This document shows positions 52,487 through 62,119 of a DNA stretch of 62,802 nucleotides, one piece after another. The DNA is from an uncultured Deferribacteres bacterium. GTDB lineage: Bacteria > Zhuqueibacterota > JdFR-76 > DREG01. Position 1 is the first letter of the stretch. Each line of letters begins with the position of its first letter. The notes under the pieces were generated by a model, which ran no database searches, had not been told where the DNA came from, and worked only from the letters and a program-made list of their open reading frames with translations. Made by a program: the position numbers and the translations under genes. The stretch spans positions 1-62,802 of the forward strand of contig CAJVYQ010000028.1 in NCBI GenBank assembly GCA_913009825.1, written 5' to 3'.

Positions 52487-52600
52487 ATGGGAGACAAAGG
52501 CGGCAAGAAGGATAAGAACAAGAGTCAGAAACAGAAGAAAAGTAAACAGGAACAAAAGGCAAAAAAGAAGTTAGATAAGCAACCGAAAAGAACCCCGTAA
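52487..52600 (+). CDS. Small lysine-rich protein of unknown function (37 residues)
   Basis: The frame MGDKGGKKDKNKSQKQKKSK continues with Lys/Gln-rich repeats and ends DKQPKRTP. A ribosome site (AGGAAAGGA) lies about 8 nt before the ATG. Short proteins of this kind, opening MGDK and ending in a PKRTP-like tail, are often annotated only as hypothetical. About half the residues are Lys, suggesting nucleic-acid or ribosome binding. It is in the gap between the PPi-PFK and pyk genes, on the same strand. Confidence 0.55.
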   Translation: MGDKGGKKDKNKSQKQKKSKQEQKAKKKLDKQPKRTP

Positions 52601-53000
52601 CTGAAAGCAGGATTTAAATACGAGAGGACCACGATTCCTAACGAAGTTCGATTTCCGCTAATGGAACTAAAGATATAGATGCCAACCATGCCCCATTAAA
52701 GCGTCGTCATCAGGAACGCTTGATGCCTGGCGTTACTCACTGCCGATTTGTTAGAAAAACTTATAGATCGTAAAAGCAAAAAAGAACAGAAAAACTTTAA
52801 CAGATCACAGGGTATCAAATCATATATAGGAAACCGTTAAAACATGGTTAAAAAGTCTTCGGTGCAGTCTATAAACACCATGATAAATTATGGTGTTTGT
52901 TCAAAAATTAATTGTACAAATACTCAGTACTTTCCGGTTAGGTTTTTGCAGAGAACAACAGAGTCAGAAATAAAATGGATTGTACTGTTCGCAAATCCAC
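52601..53000. other. Gap before pyk with no gene seen
   Basis: I found no credible frame, RNA or strong hairpin in this AT-rich stretch. Its right border is a partial copy of the multi-hairpin repeat (53001-53030). Confidence 0.35.
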
Positions 53001-53030
53001 GCCGTGGTAAACCACGAGGCTAAGAATGGG
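53001..53030. repeat. Truncated copy of the 154-bp array unit
   Basis: CCGTGGTAAACCACGAGGCT is followed by AAGAATGGGAAG. This matches the first 25-30 bases of the units at 46301-47341, then diverges. It is an isolated 5' fragment 6 kb from the array and about 85 bp upstream of pyk. Confidence 0.75.
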
Positions 53031-53114
53031 AAGCCGAAAGCAGACAGGTGTGCACTGAAGAATTACAAAATTTGAACTGTTCTGTTATTCCTCTCACAAC
53101 ATGGAAAGCAGCTT

Positions 53115-54542
53115 ATGCGAAGAACAAAAATTATCGCCACATTAGGACCGGCGTCCAATTCACAGAATATTTTAGCAGATCTATTAAAGGCCGGCGTCAA
53201 TATCGCCCGTTTCAATTTTTCTCACGGCACCCACCAGAAACATGCGGAGACGCTGCATAATTTGAAAATAGCCAGCAAAAAAACCGGTGTTCCGGTTTCC
53301 TTTTTACAGGATCTGCAGGGACCGAAAATCCGGGTGGGCAAATTTCGCAGCAACGGCATTTTCCTCAAAAAAAATCAGAAAATAGATATTACCACCCGGG
53401 ATGTCACCGGCGACGATACGGTTATTCCGGTTACTTTTAGCGCTCTTCCCCAAAACATGCACAAAGGGAATATAATTTTGATGGATGACGGCTTGCTGGA
53501 GCTGGTGGTCATCGGCGTCGAAAACACGGAAATCCATTGCAAAGTACGTATCGGCGGACCCCTCACTTCTCACAAAGGGATCAATCTTCCCGGTATACCG
53601 GTATCGGTGCCCAGTTTAACCGCAAAAGACAAAGAGGATTTGCAATTCGGTTTGGAACACAATTTCGATTTCATCGCACTCTCCTTCGTCCGGGAGGCCA
53701 AAGATATTTTGGAACTGCGGGAAGAGATCGGCAGGATGAACAAACAGACGCCGGTGATCGCCAAAATCGAAAAACCGGAAGCCTGCCGGAATATCGACGG
53801 GATCATCAATGCGGCGGATGGCATTATGATCGCCCGCGGCGACTTGGGTGTGGAAATGGGTCCCGAAAAAGTTCCCATCATCCAAAAAGATATTGTCAGG
53901 CTCTGCCTTGCAGCCAACAAACCGGTGATCATCGCCACACAGATGCTGGAATCCATGCACGAGAATCCCCGGCCAACCCGGGCAGAGGCTTCCGATGTGG
54001 CCAATGCTATTTTTGACGGCGCCGACGCCGTTATGCTTTCCGGCGAAACTTCCGTGGGCAAATACCCCGTGGAGACGGTAAAGATGATGGTGAAAATTGC
54101 CCGGCAGTCTGAAAAACATATTTTCTCAGGACAAACCGGACCGGCGCAATTCAGCGCAAATAAAAACACATTTCCTGATGCCGTCAGCGAAGCAGCCTGT
54201 AAAGCGGCGTTCGAATTGAAAGCGAAGGCCATCGTGGCTTTCACACAATCCGGTTTCACGGCAAAACTCATTTCAAAATTCCGGCCGGTCACACAGATTT
54301 TCGCCTTCACCCCCGCTGAAGCCGTGATCAGGCACCTGGCCATTTACTGGGGCGTGGAAGCAAAAAGGATGGCCATTGTTACCAATATAGACGAAATGAT
54401 TAAAAAAGTGGACGCACGGCTACAAAAAGAAAATCTTGTTCGCAAAGGCGATATCATTGCCATTTTGGCCGGCGCGCCGGTGGGCGTGACCGGCACCACC
54501 AACATGTTAACCCTGCACCGGGTGGGTCGGGACAACGCGTAA
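53115..54542 (+). CDS. pyk: Pyruvate kinase
   Basis: Transfers phosphate from PEP to ADP to make pyruvate. The 475 residues cover the barrel (MRRTKIIATLGPAS, NIARFNFSHG, LQDLQGPKIRVG), the catalytic AKIEKPEA and the metal site IMIARGDLGVEMG, the signature IIATQMLESM and MLSGETSVGKYP, and a C-terminal allosteric-type domain ending ILAGAPVGVTGTTNMLTLHR. It closes the pckA-PFK-PFK cluster. The start ATG follows GGAAAGCAGCTT, a modest ribosome site. Confidence 0.96.
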   Translation: MRRTKIIATLGPASNSQNILADLLKAGVNIARFNFSHGTHQKHAETLHNLKIASKKTGVPVSFLQDLQGPKIRVGKFRSNGIFLKKNQKIDITTRDVTGDDTVIPVTFSALPQNMHKGNIILMDDGLLELVVIGVENTEIHCKVRIGGPLTSHKGINLPGIPVSVPSLTAKDKEDLQFGLEHNFDFIALSFVREAKDILELREEIGRMNKQTPVIAKIEKPEACRNIDGIINAADGIMIARGDLGVEMGPEKVPIIQKDIVRLCLAANKPVIIATQMLESMHENPRPTRAEASDVANAIFDGADAVMLSGETSVGKYPVETVKMMVKIARQSEKHIFSGQTGPAQFSANKNTFPDAVSEAACKAAFELKAKAIVAFTQSGFTAKLISKFRPVTQIFAFTPAEAVIRHLAIYWGVEAKRMAIVTNIDEMIKKVDARLQKENLVRKGDIIAILAGAPVGVTGTTNMLTLHRVGRDNA

Positions 54543-54567
54543 ATTTTATCAAAAGAAAGGGGAAAAC

Positions 54568-55554
54568 ATGGGACATTGCATCACAAAATGCGTAAGTTTA
54601 TTTATTCTGCTTTTTTCCGTGCATCTTCAGGCTCAAACAACCATCCGGGTTCTTTCTCCGCCTGAACCGATTTCGTCCGATTCTGTTCGCTTGATGCAGC
54701 CTGAATATTCGCCGGACGGAAATTATATTGCTGCAGCCGGAGAAAATTTTCGCGGCATTGCCCTGTTGAAACAGAACGGGAAATTCATCCGCTGGCTCAC
54801 CGGAGCGGAAGGCGCCGGATACCGTTTTTCCTGGTCAGATGACAGCCAAAAACTAATTTGCCGCATATTTAAAAGTGACAAGCGGCGCAGACAAGCGGCT
54901 GTAGCCATCATTTTTGTGCAGAGTGACAGTTTGCGACTCATCACCGAATGGGATAAAAATATCGGCGTGCCCGGCTGGTGCAACCGAAGCAAATCGGTCT
55001 ATTTTCTGCATCATAACGAATTGCAGCGTATCACTATTGAAAAAACAGAACTCTCCGAAGAGACCCGGTGGCTGCGTTATCAAAATCTGGGCAATCTGCA
55101 ACCGTTTGATCTTTTTGCTTACATCTCCGCTGACCGTCTTGTTGTGCAGGATGTGCGAAATACCTACTATTCTCACATCATCTATCCCGGCCGGCAATTG
55201 CTCAACCCTCAATTATCCGCGGATCAAAACCGGATTGCCTACGAAATTTTGGGACAGGGCTTGCAAATAGCCCACAAAAGCGGTAAACCCATCATCGATG
55301 CAGGCAATTTCCACAACGCAAGCTGGTTGCCGGACGGCAACTGGCTGGTATGCAGCCGGGAGCAGGACGACGGCCTGCGAATTGTTGCCTCCGATCTGTA
55401 CGCCATTTCCGCCGACGGACGTACAACCATCCAACTAACTCAAACGGACAATCTGCTGGAACAGCAGCCAAACTGGTCCCCGGATGGACAATTTATTATT
55501 TGCAGTGATCATCTGCAAAAGCGGATTTACCGGCTGCAAATTCAGGTGCGGTGA
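54568..55554 (+). CDS. Secreted TolB-like beta-propeller protein
   Basis: A 328-residue exported protein. A GAAAGGGG ribosome site precedes the ATG. The signal peptide ends at SVHLQAQT. The body has repeated WD40-like/PD40 blades: MQPEYSPDGNYIAAAG, YRFSWSDDSQKLICRIF, GVPGWCNRSKSVYFL, NASWLPDGNWLVCSRE and the closing EQQPNWSPDGQFIICSD. These resemble TolB-type and S9 peptidase propellers, here without any catalytic domain. It probably acts as a periplasmic binding or scaffold protein. It lies 25 bp after pyk and 7 bp before radC, so the three may share a transcript. Confidence 0.75.
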   Translation: MGHCITKCVSLFILLFSVHLQAQTTIRVLSPPEPISSDSVRLMQPEYSPDGNYIAAAGENFRGIALLKQNGKFIRWLTGAEGAGYRFSWSDDSQKLICRIFKSDKRRRQAAVAIIFVQSDSLRLITEWDKNIGVPGWCNRSKSVYFLHHNELQRITIEKTELSEETRWLRYQNLGNLQPFDLFAYISADRLVVQDVRNTYYSHIIYPGRQLLNPQLSADQNRIAYEILGQGLQIAHKSGKPIIDAGNFHNASWLPDGNWLVCSREQDDGLRIVASDLYAISADGRTTIQLTQTDNLLEQQPNWSPDGQFIICSDHLQKRIYRLQIQVR

Positions 55555-55561
55555 GGGTGGC

Positions 55562-56299
55562 ATGGTAAAAAAAATCTATGAAAATGCCATCACAAACTGG
55601 CCGAAAGAAGAACGTCCTCGGGAGAAATTGCTGCAAAGGGGCGCGGCACAATTAACCAATGCGGAATTGTTGGCCATTTTAATTCGCACCGGTGTAAAGG
55701 GAAAGAGCGCCGTCGACCTGGCGCGCAGTATTTTACAGTTGTTGGGCGGCTTACGCGCGCTGGAACAGTGGGAAAACGAAGATTTATACAGCATCCGCGG
55801 ACTCAGTTTAGCCAAAGTTGCCCAGATTAAAGCGGCCATCGAACTGGGAAAACGGATCATTATCGAGGAGAAAAAAACATTTGGCAAGATCTATTCTTCC
55901 CTGCAGGTGTACGAATATTTGCTGCCTTCCATGCGGGATTTGAAACGGGAAGTATTTAAAGCCGTCTACCTCAACGCCCGGAATCAGATCATCTACGAAG
56001 CGATCAGCAGTTCCGGCAGCCTGACATCCAGCGCGGTTTATACCCGCGAAGTAATGAGCCAGGCTTCCCGTGTGGGTGCGGCTGCGGTAGTTTTTGCCCA
56101 TAACCACCCCTCCGGCTCAACGGTTCCCAGCGCAGAAGACCGCCGGGTGACCAAAGAATTGGTGATCGCCGGAGAAGCCATCCAGATTTCCGTTATCGAT
56201 CATCTGATCATTGGCGAAAACAAGTACACCAGCTTCGCCGACGAGGGATTTATAGAGCAGTGTAAAAAGGAATATTTGCAATTTTTGCGCAGAGGGTGA
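55562..56299 (+). CDS. radC: RadC-family JAB-domain protein
   Basis: A 245-residue protein, full length for the family. ATG 55562 is used because the conserved region begins directly after it (WPKEERPREKLLQRGAAQLT, NAELLAILIRTGVKGKSAVD, a helix-hairpin-helix-like segment). The JAB/MPN metalloprotease-like domain carries H180NH182PSG...D193, all zinc ligands present. The historical DNA-repair role of RadC is disputed; its true biochemical activity is unknown. It is 7 bp after the propeller gene. Confidence 0.93.
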   Translation: MVKKIYENAITNWPKEERPREKLLQRGAAQLTNAELLAILIRTGVKGKSAVDLARSILQLLGGLRALEQWENEDLYSIRGLSLAKVAQIKAAIELGKRIIIEEKKTFGKIYSSLQVYEYLLPSMRDLKREVFKAVYLNARNQIIYEAISSSGSLTSSAVYTREVMSQASRVGAAAVVFAHNHPSGSTVPSAEDRRVTKELVIAGEAIQISVIDHLIIGENKYTSFADEGFIEQCKKEYLQFLRRG

Positions 56300-56758
56300 C
56301 TGGGAAGGCACTAAATAGAGTCTGTCCGAAAACTTCCGTTTTTGTCATTTCGATCCGCTGGTTGGCGGAGAGAAATCCGTTTAACCTATTGATTTATCGC
56401 GGCATACAGATTCCCCGACTTCGCTTTGCTCCGCCCGGGATGCGCGTGAGCCGAAGTGATGTCAAGCCCAGTCTTAAACGGTGCAAATCCTGGTGACGAT
56501 TCAGCGAATCGTCCTACAATTGTTCAATTCAGATATAAATAATTTATTAAGCCAAATTACTGGTGGCTGGACGAAAGATCCCCAAGACGGAAAAAAGCGT
56601 CATTCCTGTGAAAGCAGGAATCCAAAAAAAACTTCTCGATGCCAACTTCCCGTTTCAACGAGGATGAACTTCACAGGAATGATAGATAGGCGAAGTTTTT
56701 GTTTAAGCACTAACTACAAAATTTAATATACAGGAAGCTTATATGAAATTGTCAATAT
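56300..56758. other. Repeat-filled gap between radC and the PorU-like gene
   Basis: There is no gene apart from the 8-codon leader at 56743. A GTCATTTCGATCCGCTGGTT hairpin pairs with GGCGGAGAGAAATCC (about 56345-56379). CGATTCAGCGAATCGTCCTACAA near 56498-56520 repeats the hairpin at about 25219-25242. A GTCATTCCTGTGAAAGCAGG repeat follows, listed separately. These are the common genome-wide REP-type words rather than a regulatory region. Confidence 0.5.
56600..56682. repeat. Inverted repeat of the GTCATTCCTG type
   Basis: TCATTCCTGTGAA (56600-56612) is the exact reverse complement of TTCACAGGAATGA (56670-56682). A local hairpin CCTGTGAAAGCAGG lies at the left end. Repeats with this word are abundant in many bacterial genomes; here about 83 bp long and non-coding. 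Confidence 0.6.
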
Positions 56759-56769
56759 ATGGATACTAA
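56743..56769 (+). other. 8-codon leader frame overlapping the PorU-like start
   Basis: ATG at 56743 has the better ribosome site (CAGGAAGCTTAT) and encodes MKLSIYGY before a stop at 56767-56769, nine bases past the PorU-like ATG at 56759. A ribosome finishing this peptide could reinitiate on the large gene. It may equally be chance. Confidence 0.25.
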
Positions 56770-59700
56770 CATCAAAAAACAAATTTTTAAAACCTGGAAA
56801 GTTTGCGCTCATCTTCAATTCCTTCTCTGCTGCTTTTTTCTTCTTTCATTTCCGTCCTTCGCGCATAGTCAGGTGTTCCATGTCAAACAACTGACCGATC
56901 GCATTTATCAAATCGATTTTCAGTTACGGAATTTAAGATTTGATAAAGTTGAAATAAGGGACAGGCAGAACGGCGGTACGCTGCATACCGCAGTGATTCC
57001 GCAATTTGAGAGCGGCATTATTCCGGCACTGCCCGGCGCACCTTTGCTGCCGCAGACGGGTTTTTCACTGGCCGATCCTTCCGCAGGAAAACCGACAATC
57101 AAAATTCTCACAAAAAAAATTGAACCGGCGTTGAATATTGAAGTCGCCTTTTATCCGGATACATCGTATGCTCAGTTAAGCAACCGGACTTCTTTGGATT
57201 CTTCCGTTGTCTCTTACGGCGGCAGGCAGGTCTTCCGCGGCGTTCCATTACACAGTTTTCAAATCAAGCCGTTTCGCTATGATGAAAGCAAAAAGAAATT
57301 GTCCATTTACTCCCGTATTTCGCTGCTTGTTGAATTTACCGCCGCGGAGAACGGTTCAATCTTGCAGCAGAAAATCGCTGGCTCTCAATTGCAGGGCATT
57401 GTTCTGAACGCAGATCAATTGCGGGCACCGGCAAAGAAAAAATTGTTGCATAAAAAAAGCGAAGATTGGCGTGTTTCCGGGCAGACTTATTTGAAAATCA
57501 GTCTCCATCAGGATGGCCTTTACCGAATAAGCTATGCCGGTCTTCTGCAAACCGGCGTACAGCCGGACGGTATCAATCCGAACAATTTTGCCGTGTTTTA
57601 CAAAGGTCAGCCGTACCCTGTTTTTGTCAGCGGCGAACCGGACGGCGTGTTTGATGCACAGGATTACATCGAATTTTACGGACGGCGAAATCCGGGCCAG
57701 AACCAATTTTACAACGATTATTCCGATACCTCCGTTTACTGGCTCACTTGGGGCGGGAATCCCGGTTTGCGCGTGCAGCACAGGGATATTGCGCCAAAGA
57801 CGGGAACAACGCCGACCGCTTTTTATCAAACAACGCACCGGGAAGAGGATAAATTGTATTACAGCGGCGATAATAATTTAGCCGTTTTTAACAGCGACAA
57901 AACGCCCGGCGAAGGCTGGATATGGGCGCGGATTTATGCCGGGGATGAATTTACCTACAATGTAATGGCGTTAAATTACGCCGATTCGCCGCTGCCCGAC
58001 AGCCTGAAAATAAAAGTGCACGGTTTTACCAATGATGCCGTTCAGCCGGATCATCATCTGCAGATTCTGGTAAATAACAAATATGTGTCCGATTTCTATT
58101 TTGAAGGAGTCGGCGATTATTTTTACCGCTGTGAAATTCCCAAAGGAATCGTTAAACTGGGGGAGAATCACGTCACGCTGCGGTCTTTGGGAGATACGGG
58201 CGCTCAATATGATGTGCTGTATCTGGATTGGTTCGAATTGTCTTACCCGCGTATATTTATTGCTGCGGACAACCGGTTGTTTTTTTCATTTCCGGACAGT
58301 CTGCAAGGCCGGATTGCCTCGGTGGATATCACAAATTTTCATCAAAATTCCGTCACCGTGTATGACATCTCCTCGCTGACGAAGCTGGACGATTTCAAAA
58401 TAGTGCCGTATGCGGACAAATTTTACATTTCCCTTTCAGACACGGTTCGAACCGGTAAAAAATATGTTGCGTTTGCCGATGCGGCGGCTTTGTCACCGGA
58501 CAGGATGGTTGTTGCCAAACCAATCGAACTGCGCGGCCCGGCTCATCAGGCGGATTATCTCATCATCACCAATAGAAAATTCCGGCAGCAGGCCGATGAA
58601 TTGGCGCAGTATCGCCGGCAAACGCAGGGGCTCAAACCATTTGTGGCGGAAGTTGAACAGATCTTCGACGAGTTCAATTTCGGTTCAATTGATCCTCTTG
58701 CCCTGCGTGATTTTATCCGGTATGCGGCGGAAAACTGGCGTAAACCGGCGCCGCGGTTTGTTCTGTTTTTCGGCGATGCCAGTTGGGATTACAAGAAAAA
58801 TTCCGGCAGCTCCGTGAAAGAGAATTATGTCCCGACCTACGGGAATCCGGTTTCCGACAGCCGTTTGGTGAGTATCGACGGCGACAATGATTTTTTGCCC
58901 GATCTGTTCGCCGGCCGCATTGCCGTAGAGTCGCAACAGGAAGCCGAACAAGTAATTGCCAAAATCAGAGCCTACGAAAGTTCTCCCTATTCTGATTGGC
59001 AAAAGAATGTCATTTTTCTAAACGGCGGTTTTGATGACTGGGAGCAGAATCTCTTTAAAAATCAATCGGAAGCGCTCATCCGCGACTTTGTTGCGCCTGC
59101 ACCTTTTGGCGGCAATCCGGTACGTATTTACAAAGAAGCGGATGGCCTGATTGTCGGCGAGCTGCGCAGCGAAATTCTTCCGGCAATCAACCGGGGCGCT
59201 TTGTGGCTTTCCTTTTTGGGACACGCCGGCAGCGAAACCTGGGATCTTATGCTGCGCAACGAAGATATTTTCCAACTGAAAAACGGTGACCGCCTGCCGT
59301 TTATCACCAGCATGACCTGCCACACCGCCCGTTTTGCCAATCCGGTCATTACCAGTTTCGGCGAACTGTTTGTTAAAGTTCCCGAAAAAGGCGCCGTCGC
59401 TTTCTGGGGAACCACCGGCTGGGGCTATATTTTTCAGGATAAAGTGTTGATCGATGAACTGTTCAAATTAATGTTGCAGGAGGGCGTGAATTCGTTTGGA
59501 GAAGCGACTACCCGTACTAAACTCTTTCTCTGGAGTTTACTGGGAGATTCGCCAATCAATCGCAGTACGATCGATCAATACACCTTATTGGGCGATCCTG
59601 CTATGAAGCTGCGGTTACCGGAGCAGCCGGATTTCGCCATCGACAGGAAAAATGTACTCCTCTATCCGGAACAACCCACGGAAAATGACACAAGTATGCG

Positions 59701-62119
59701 AGTTGATCTGACGTTGCACAATTTCGGCCTGGTACCGGAGGATAGTGTAACGGTGCGTTTGGATTTAATTCCCCATGCCGCCGGGTTTGCCGCCGTACAA
59801 AAAATCGTAAAAATCGCGCCGCCGCTCTATGAAACAAAACTTTTAGTTCCTCTTAAATTGAACCGGTTTGTGGGTAACGTAAAATTAAAAGTAACCCTGG
59901 ATCCGGAAAATCGCATCGCCGAGATTTATGAAGATAACAATTCGGCGGAACTGAATTTTTACATCTATTCTACTTCCATCTCTTTGTCCAAACCGCCGCC
60001 ATTCTCGCTGCTTTCGCAATCACAACCGACCTTGCAGGTCTATTCGCCGGAATCGGGCGGGGAGAACGAGCGGTTCTATTATTTTAATCTGGACACAACA
60101 CCGGATTTTAATTCGGATTTTTTAATAAATTCCGGTGAATTGCCGGAAGGAACTATCGTGACCAAATGGCAGCCACCGGCAAATCTTTCCCCCGGAGCCT
60201 GGTTTTGGCGCTGCCGCATGTCCGATGGCGGGCAATTCAGCCGCTGGTTGCAGAGTACTTTCTCGGTTGCAACACAACCGTCTTCTTTTGCGTGGCGGCA
60301 GGACGATGGAACCGGTTTTTCGTTGACCGGCCAATCCCATCTCTTTTTGAAAAACGGCGCGGTTCAATTGAAAAAAGACCCGGGCAATTTTATTCATCTG
60401 GAAGTGCAGTCGGCGGGGCACGATGATGGAAATCGATGTTATTTAATTGTAAATTTTAAAATTGTGAGTTCGGGCGGCAGAGGGCAAAATGTAGTGGCTC
60501 TCGAACCCTCCGGTAAAATTATTGCCGGGCCGGAAAATTTCGACACTTATGCCGATTCTTCCGCCGCCGACCGGATGGCCGATTTTATTAGCGCACAGCC
60601 GGAAAACGCTCTTTTTCTTATCGGCATCAGAGATGACGGCTTCTTCAGCATGACGGAAAAAGGTTACCGTGCGCTGGAATCCATTGGCAGTTTGTATTGT
60701 CGTAACGTTGGATTCCGGGATTCCTGGGCGATGATCGGCAAAAAAGGAGCGCTGCCCGGTACGGTACCGGAAATTTGGCAGCCGAAAGGGAGCGGTACGG
60801 CGGTGGCGCGGGATACGCTGGCGCTCTATTTTTACCCGCAGGGAACACTGGCTTCCGGAGAAATCGGACCGGCGACAAGTTGGCAGCAGGTAAGCTGGAA
60901 CGTGGAGGTTGCCGAACCGGGCACCCGTTTTCGCCTCAGGGTTGATGCCTTCAACCGGCAGACACAGAAATGGGAGTTGTACCGGGAAATTGAGCATGGC
61001 GGCCGGCTTTCTTTGCAGGATTTGCCGGCGCAAATATACACAAAGATCAAATGTGAAATGGCTCTGTTCTCCGATGACGCGCTGCACACCCCGAAATTTT
61101 ATAACTGGCAGGTCAGTTACCGGCCGCCGCCCGATTTAACGACTCATCCGGCTCTGTTCTCCTTTGCGGCCGATTCCGTTTTGGAAGGCACACCGCTGCG
61201 GGTGACCGTGCCGGTTTTCAATGTGGGCATGGCGAATGCCGATTCCGTGGCGCTGAAATTTGAATTGCTGACCGATGAGTCCGGCTGGACGCCTGCTGCC
61301 GATGCTTCTATCCCCTTGATTAAAACAGATGATTCTGTACACGTCACGGTCAATTTACCCACCGCAGGGAATGTTGGCATACGCAAATTTCGTGTCACTA
61401 TTGATCCCCAAAACCGCTGGAATGAAATTCTGGAAACAAACAATCAATATGCGGCAAGCTTTTTTGTCCGCAGCGATTCCGTACGGCCGGTCGTTTCCAT
61501 CTCATTTGACGATCGTGATATTTTACCCGGCGACCTGGTTTCCAGTGAGCCGGATATTGAGATTCAGGTAAAAGACAATAGTCTGCTGGCAATTGCAGAT
61601 ACGGCTTTGGTGCAACTGTTTCTGGATTCCCGGCCGGTGTATTACGGTTTAAATCAGGATATTCTGGAATTTCAATCCGTTGCTTCCGGACCTGAAAACA
61701 ATTCGGCAGCGTCCGTACATTTTCGACCGAAATTGAAATCCGGACAGCACGTACTGGAAGTTATCGCCAAAGACGCCACACAAAATGCCGCATACAACCG
61801 CGCTGATTTTATCGTGGAAACCGATTTTTCCCTGCAAAACGTGCTCAATGTGCCCAACCCTTTCCGGGATGAAACCCATTTCACCTACATTTTAACCCAG
61901 CCGGCGCAGAGTGTAACCCTGTCCGTTTTCACCGTTACCGGCCGTCTCATTCTGCGCCGGCAGGACTTGCCCGGAAATGTGGGTTTCAATTCCTACCGCT
62001 GGGACGGCCTGGATGCCGATGGGGATCCCCTCGCCAATGGAACTTACCTGTATAAAATCCGGGCCGGTTCGGCGAAAGAAACTGTCTCCCAAATCGGTAA
62101 ATTGGTTGTCATGAGATAG
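56759..62119 (+). CDS. PorU-like C25 (gingipain-type) cysteine peptidase, type IX secretion-associated
   Basis: A 1786-residue exported protein. The signal sequence (FLLCCFFLLSFPSFAHSQ) ends near residue 40. An N-terminal propeptide-like region (about 45-600) precedes the C25 caspase-fold domain (about 600-960). The catalytic dyad is His822 in LGHAG and Cys854 in SMTCHTARF, 32 residues apart as in gingipains. DASWDYKKN and WGTTGWGY are further C25 landmarks. Two CARDB-type domains follow (about 960-1065 and 1460-1570). The C-terminus (about 1694-1786) has NVPNPFRDE, FTVTGRLILRRQ, YRWDGLDADG and NGTYLYKI, ending GKLVVMR, a FlgD-Ig/T9SS sorting-domain type. PorU is the T9SS sortase that removes cargo CTDs. 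This one may be that or a secreted paralogous protease; the CARDB domains and the CTD of its own leave both open. Confidence 0.85.
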   Translation: MDTNIKKQIFKTWKVCAHLQFLLCCFFLLSFPSFAHSQVFHVKQLTDRIYQIDFQLRNLRFDKVEIRDRQNGGTLHTAVIPQFESGIIPALPGAPLLPQTGFSLADPSAGKPTIKILTKKIEPALNIEVAFYPDTSYAQLSNRTSLDSSVVSYGGRQVFRGVPLHSFQIKPFRYDESKKKLSIYSRISLLVEFTAAENGSILQQKIAGSQLQGIVLNADQLRAPAKKKLLHKKSEDWRVSGQTYLKISLHQDGLYRISYAGLLQTGVQPDGINPNNFAVFYKGQPYPVFVSGEPDGVFDAQDYIEFYGRRNPGQNQFYNDYSDTSVYWLTWGGNPGLRVQHRDIAPKTGTTPTAFYQTTHREEDKLYYSGDNNLAVFNSDKTPGEGWIWARIYAGDEFTYNVMALNYADSPLPDSLKIKVHGFTNDAVQPDHHLQILVNNKYVSDFYFEGVGDYFYRCEIPKGIVKLGENHVTLRSLGDTGAQYDVLYLDWFELSYPRIFIAADNRLFFSFPDSLQGRIASVDITNFHQNSVTVYDISSLTKLDDFKIVPYADKFYISLSDTVRTGKKYVAFADAAALSPDRMVVAKPIELRGPAHQADYLIITNRKFRQQADELAQYRRQTQGLKPFVAEVEQIFDEFNFGSIDPLALRDFIRYAAENWRKPAPRFVLFFGDASWDYKKNSGSSVKENYVPTYGNPVSDSRLVSIDGDNDFLPDLFAGRIAVESQQEAEQVIAKIRAYESSPYSDWQKNVIFLNGGFDDWEQNLFKNQSEALIRDFVAPAPFGGNPVRIYKEADGLIVGELRSEILPAINRGALWLSFLGHAGSETWDLMLRNEDIFQLKNGDRLPFITSMTCHTARFANPVITSFGELFVKVPEKGAVAFWGTTGWGYIFQDKVLIDELFKLMLQEGVNSFGEATTRTKLFLWSLLGDSPINRSTIDQYTLLGDPAMKLRLPEQPDFAIDRKNVLLYPEQPTENDTSMRVDLTLHNFGLVPEDSVTVRLDLIPHAAGFAAVQKIVKIAPPLYETKLLVPLKLNRFVGNVKLKVTLDPENRIAEIYEDNNSAELNFYIYSTSISLSKPPPFSLLSQSQPTLQVYSPESGGENERFYYFNLDTTPDFNSDFLINSGELPEGTIVTKWQPPANLSPGAWFWRCRMSDGGQFSRWLQSTFSVATQPSSFAWRQDDGTGFSLTGQSHLFLKNGAVQLKKDPGNFIHLEVQSAGHDDGNRCYLIVNFKIVSSGGRGQNVVALEPSGKIIAGPENFDTYADSSAADRMADFISAQPENALFLIGIRDDGFFSMTEKGYRALESIGSLYCRNVGFRDSWAMIGKKGALPGTVPEIWQPKGSGTAVARDTLALYFYPQGTLASGEIGPATSWQQVSWNVEVAEPGTRFRLRVDAFNRQTQKWELYREIEHGGRLSLQDLPAQIYTKIKCEMALFSDDALHTPKFYNWQVSYRPPPDLTTHPALFSFAADSVLEGTPLRVTVPVFNVGMANADSVALKFELLTDESGWTPAADASIPLIKTDDSVHVTVNLPTAGNVGIRKFRVTIDPQNRWNEILETNNQYAASFFVRSDSVRPVVSISFDDRDILPGDLVSSEPDIEIQVKDNSLLAIADTALVQLFLDSRPVYYGLNQDILEFQSVASGPENNSAASVHFRPKLKSGQHVLEVIAKDATQNAAYNRADFIVETDFSLQNVLNVPNPFRDETHFTYILTQPAQSVTLSVFTVTGRLILRRQDLPGNVGFNSYRWDGLDADGDPLANGTYLYKIRAGSAKETVSQIGKLVVMR

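Noticed and set aside
53570-54343. 257-codon minus-strand frame opposite pyk
   Set aside because: It lies entirely inside the well-supported pyruvate kinase gene and has no domain signature.
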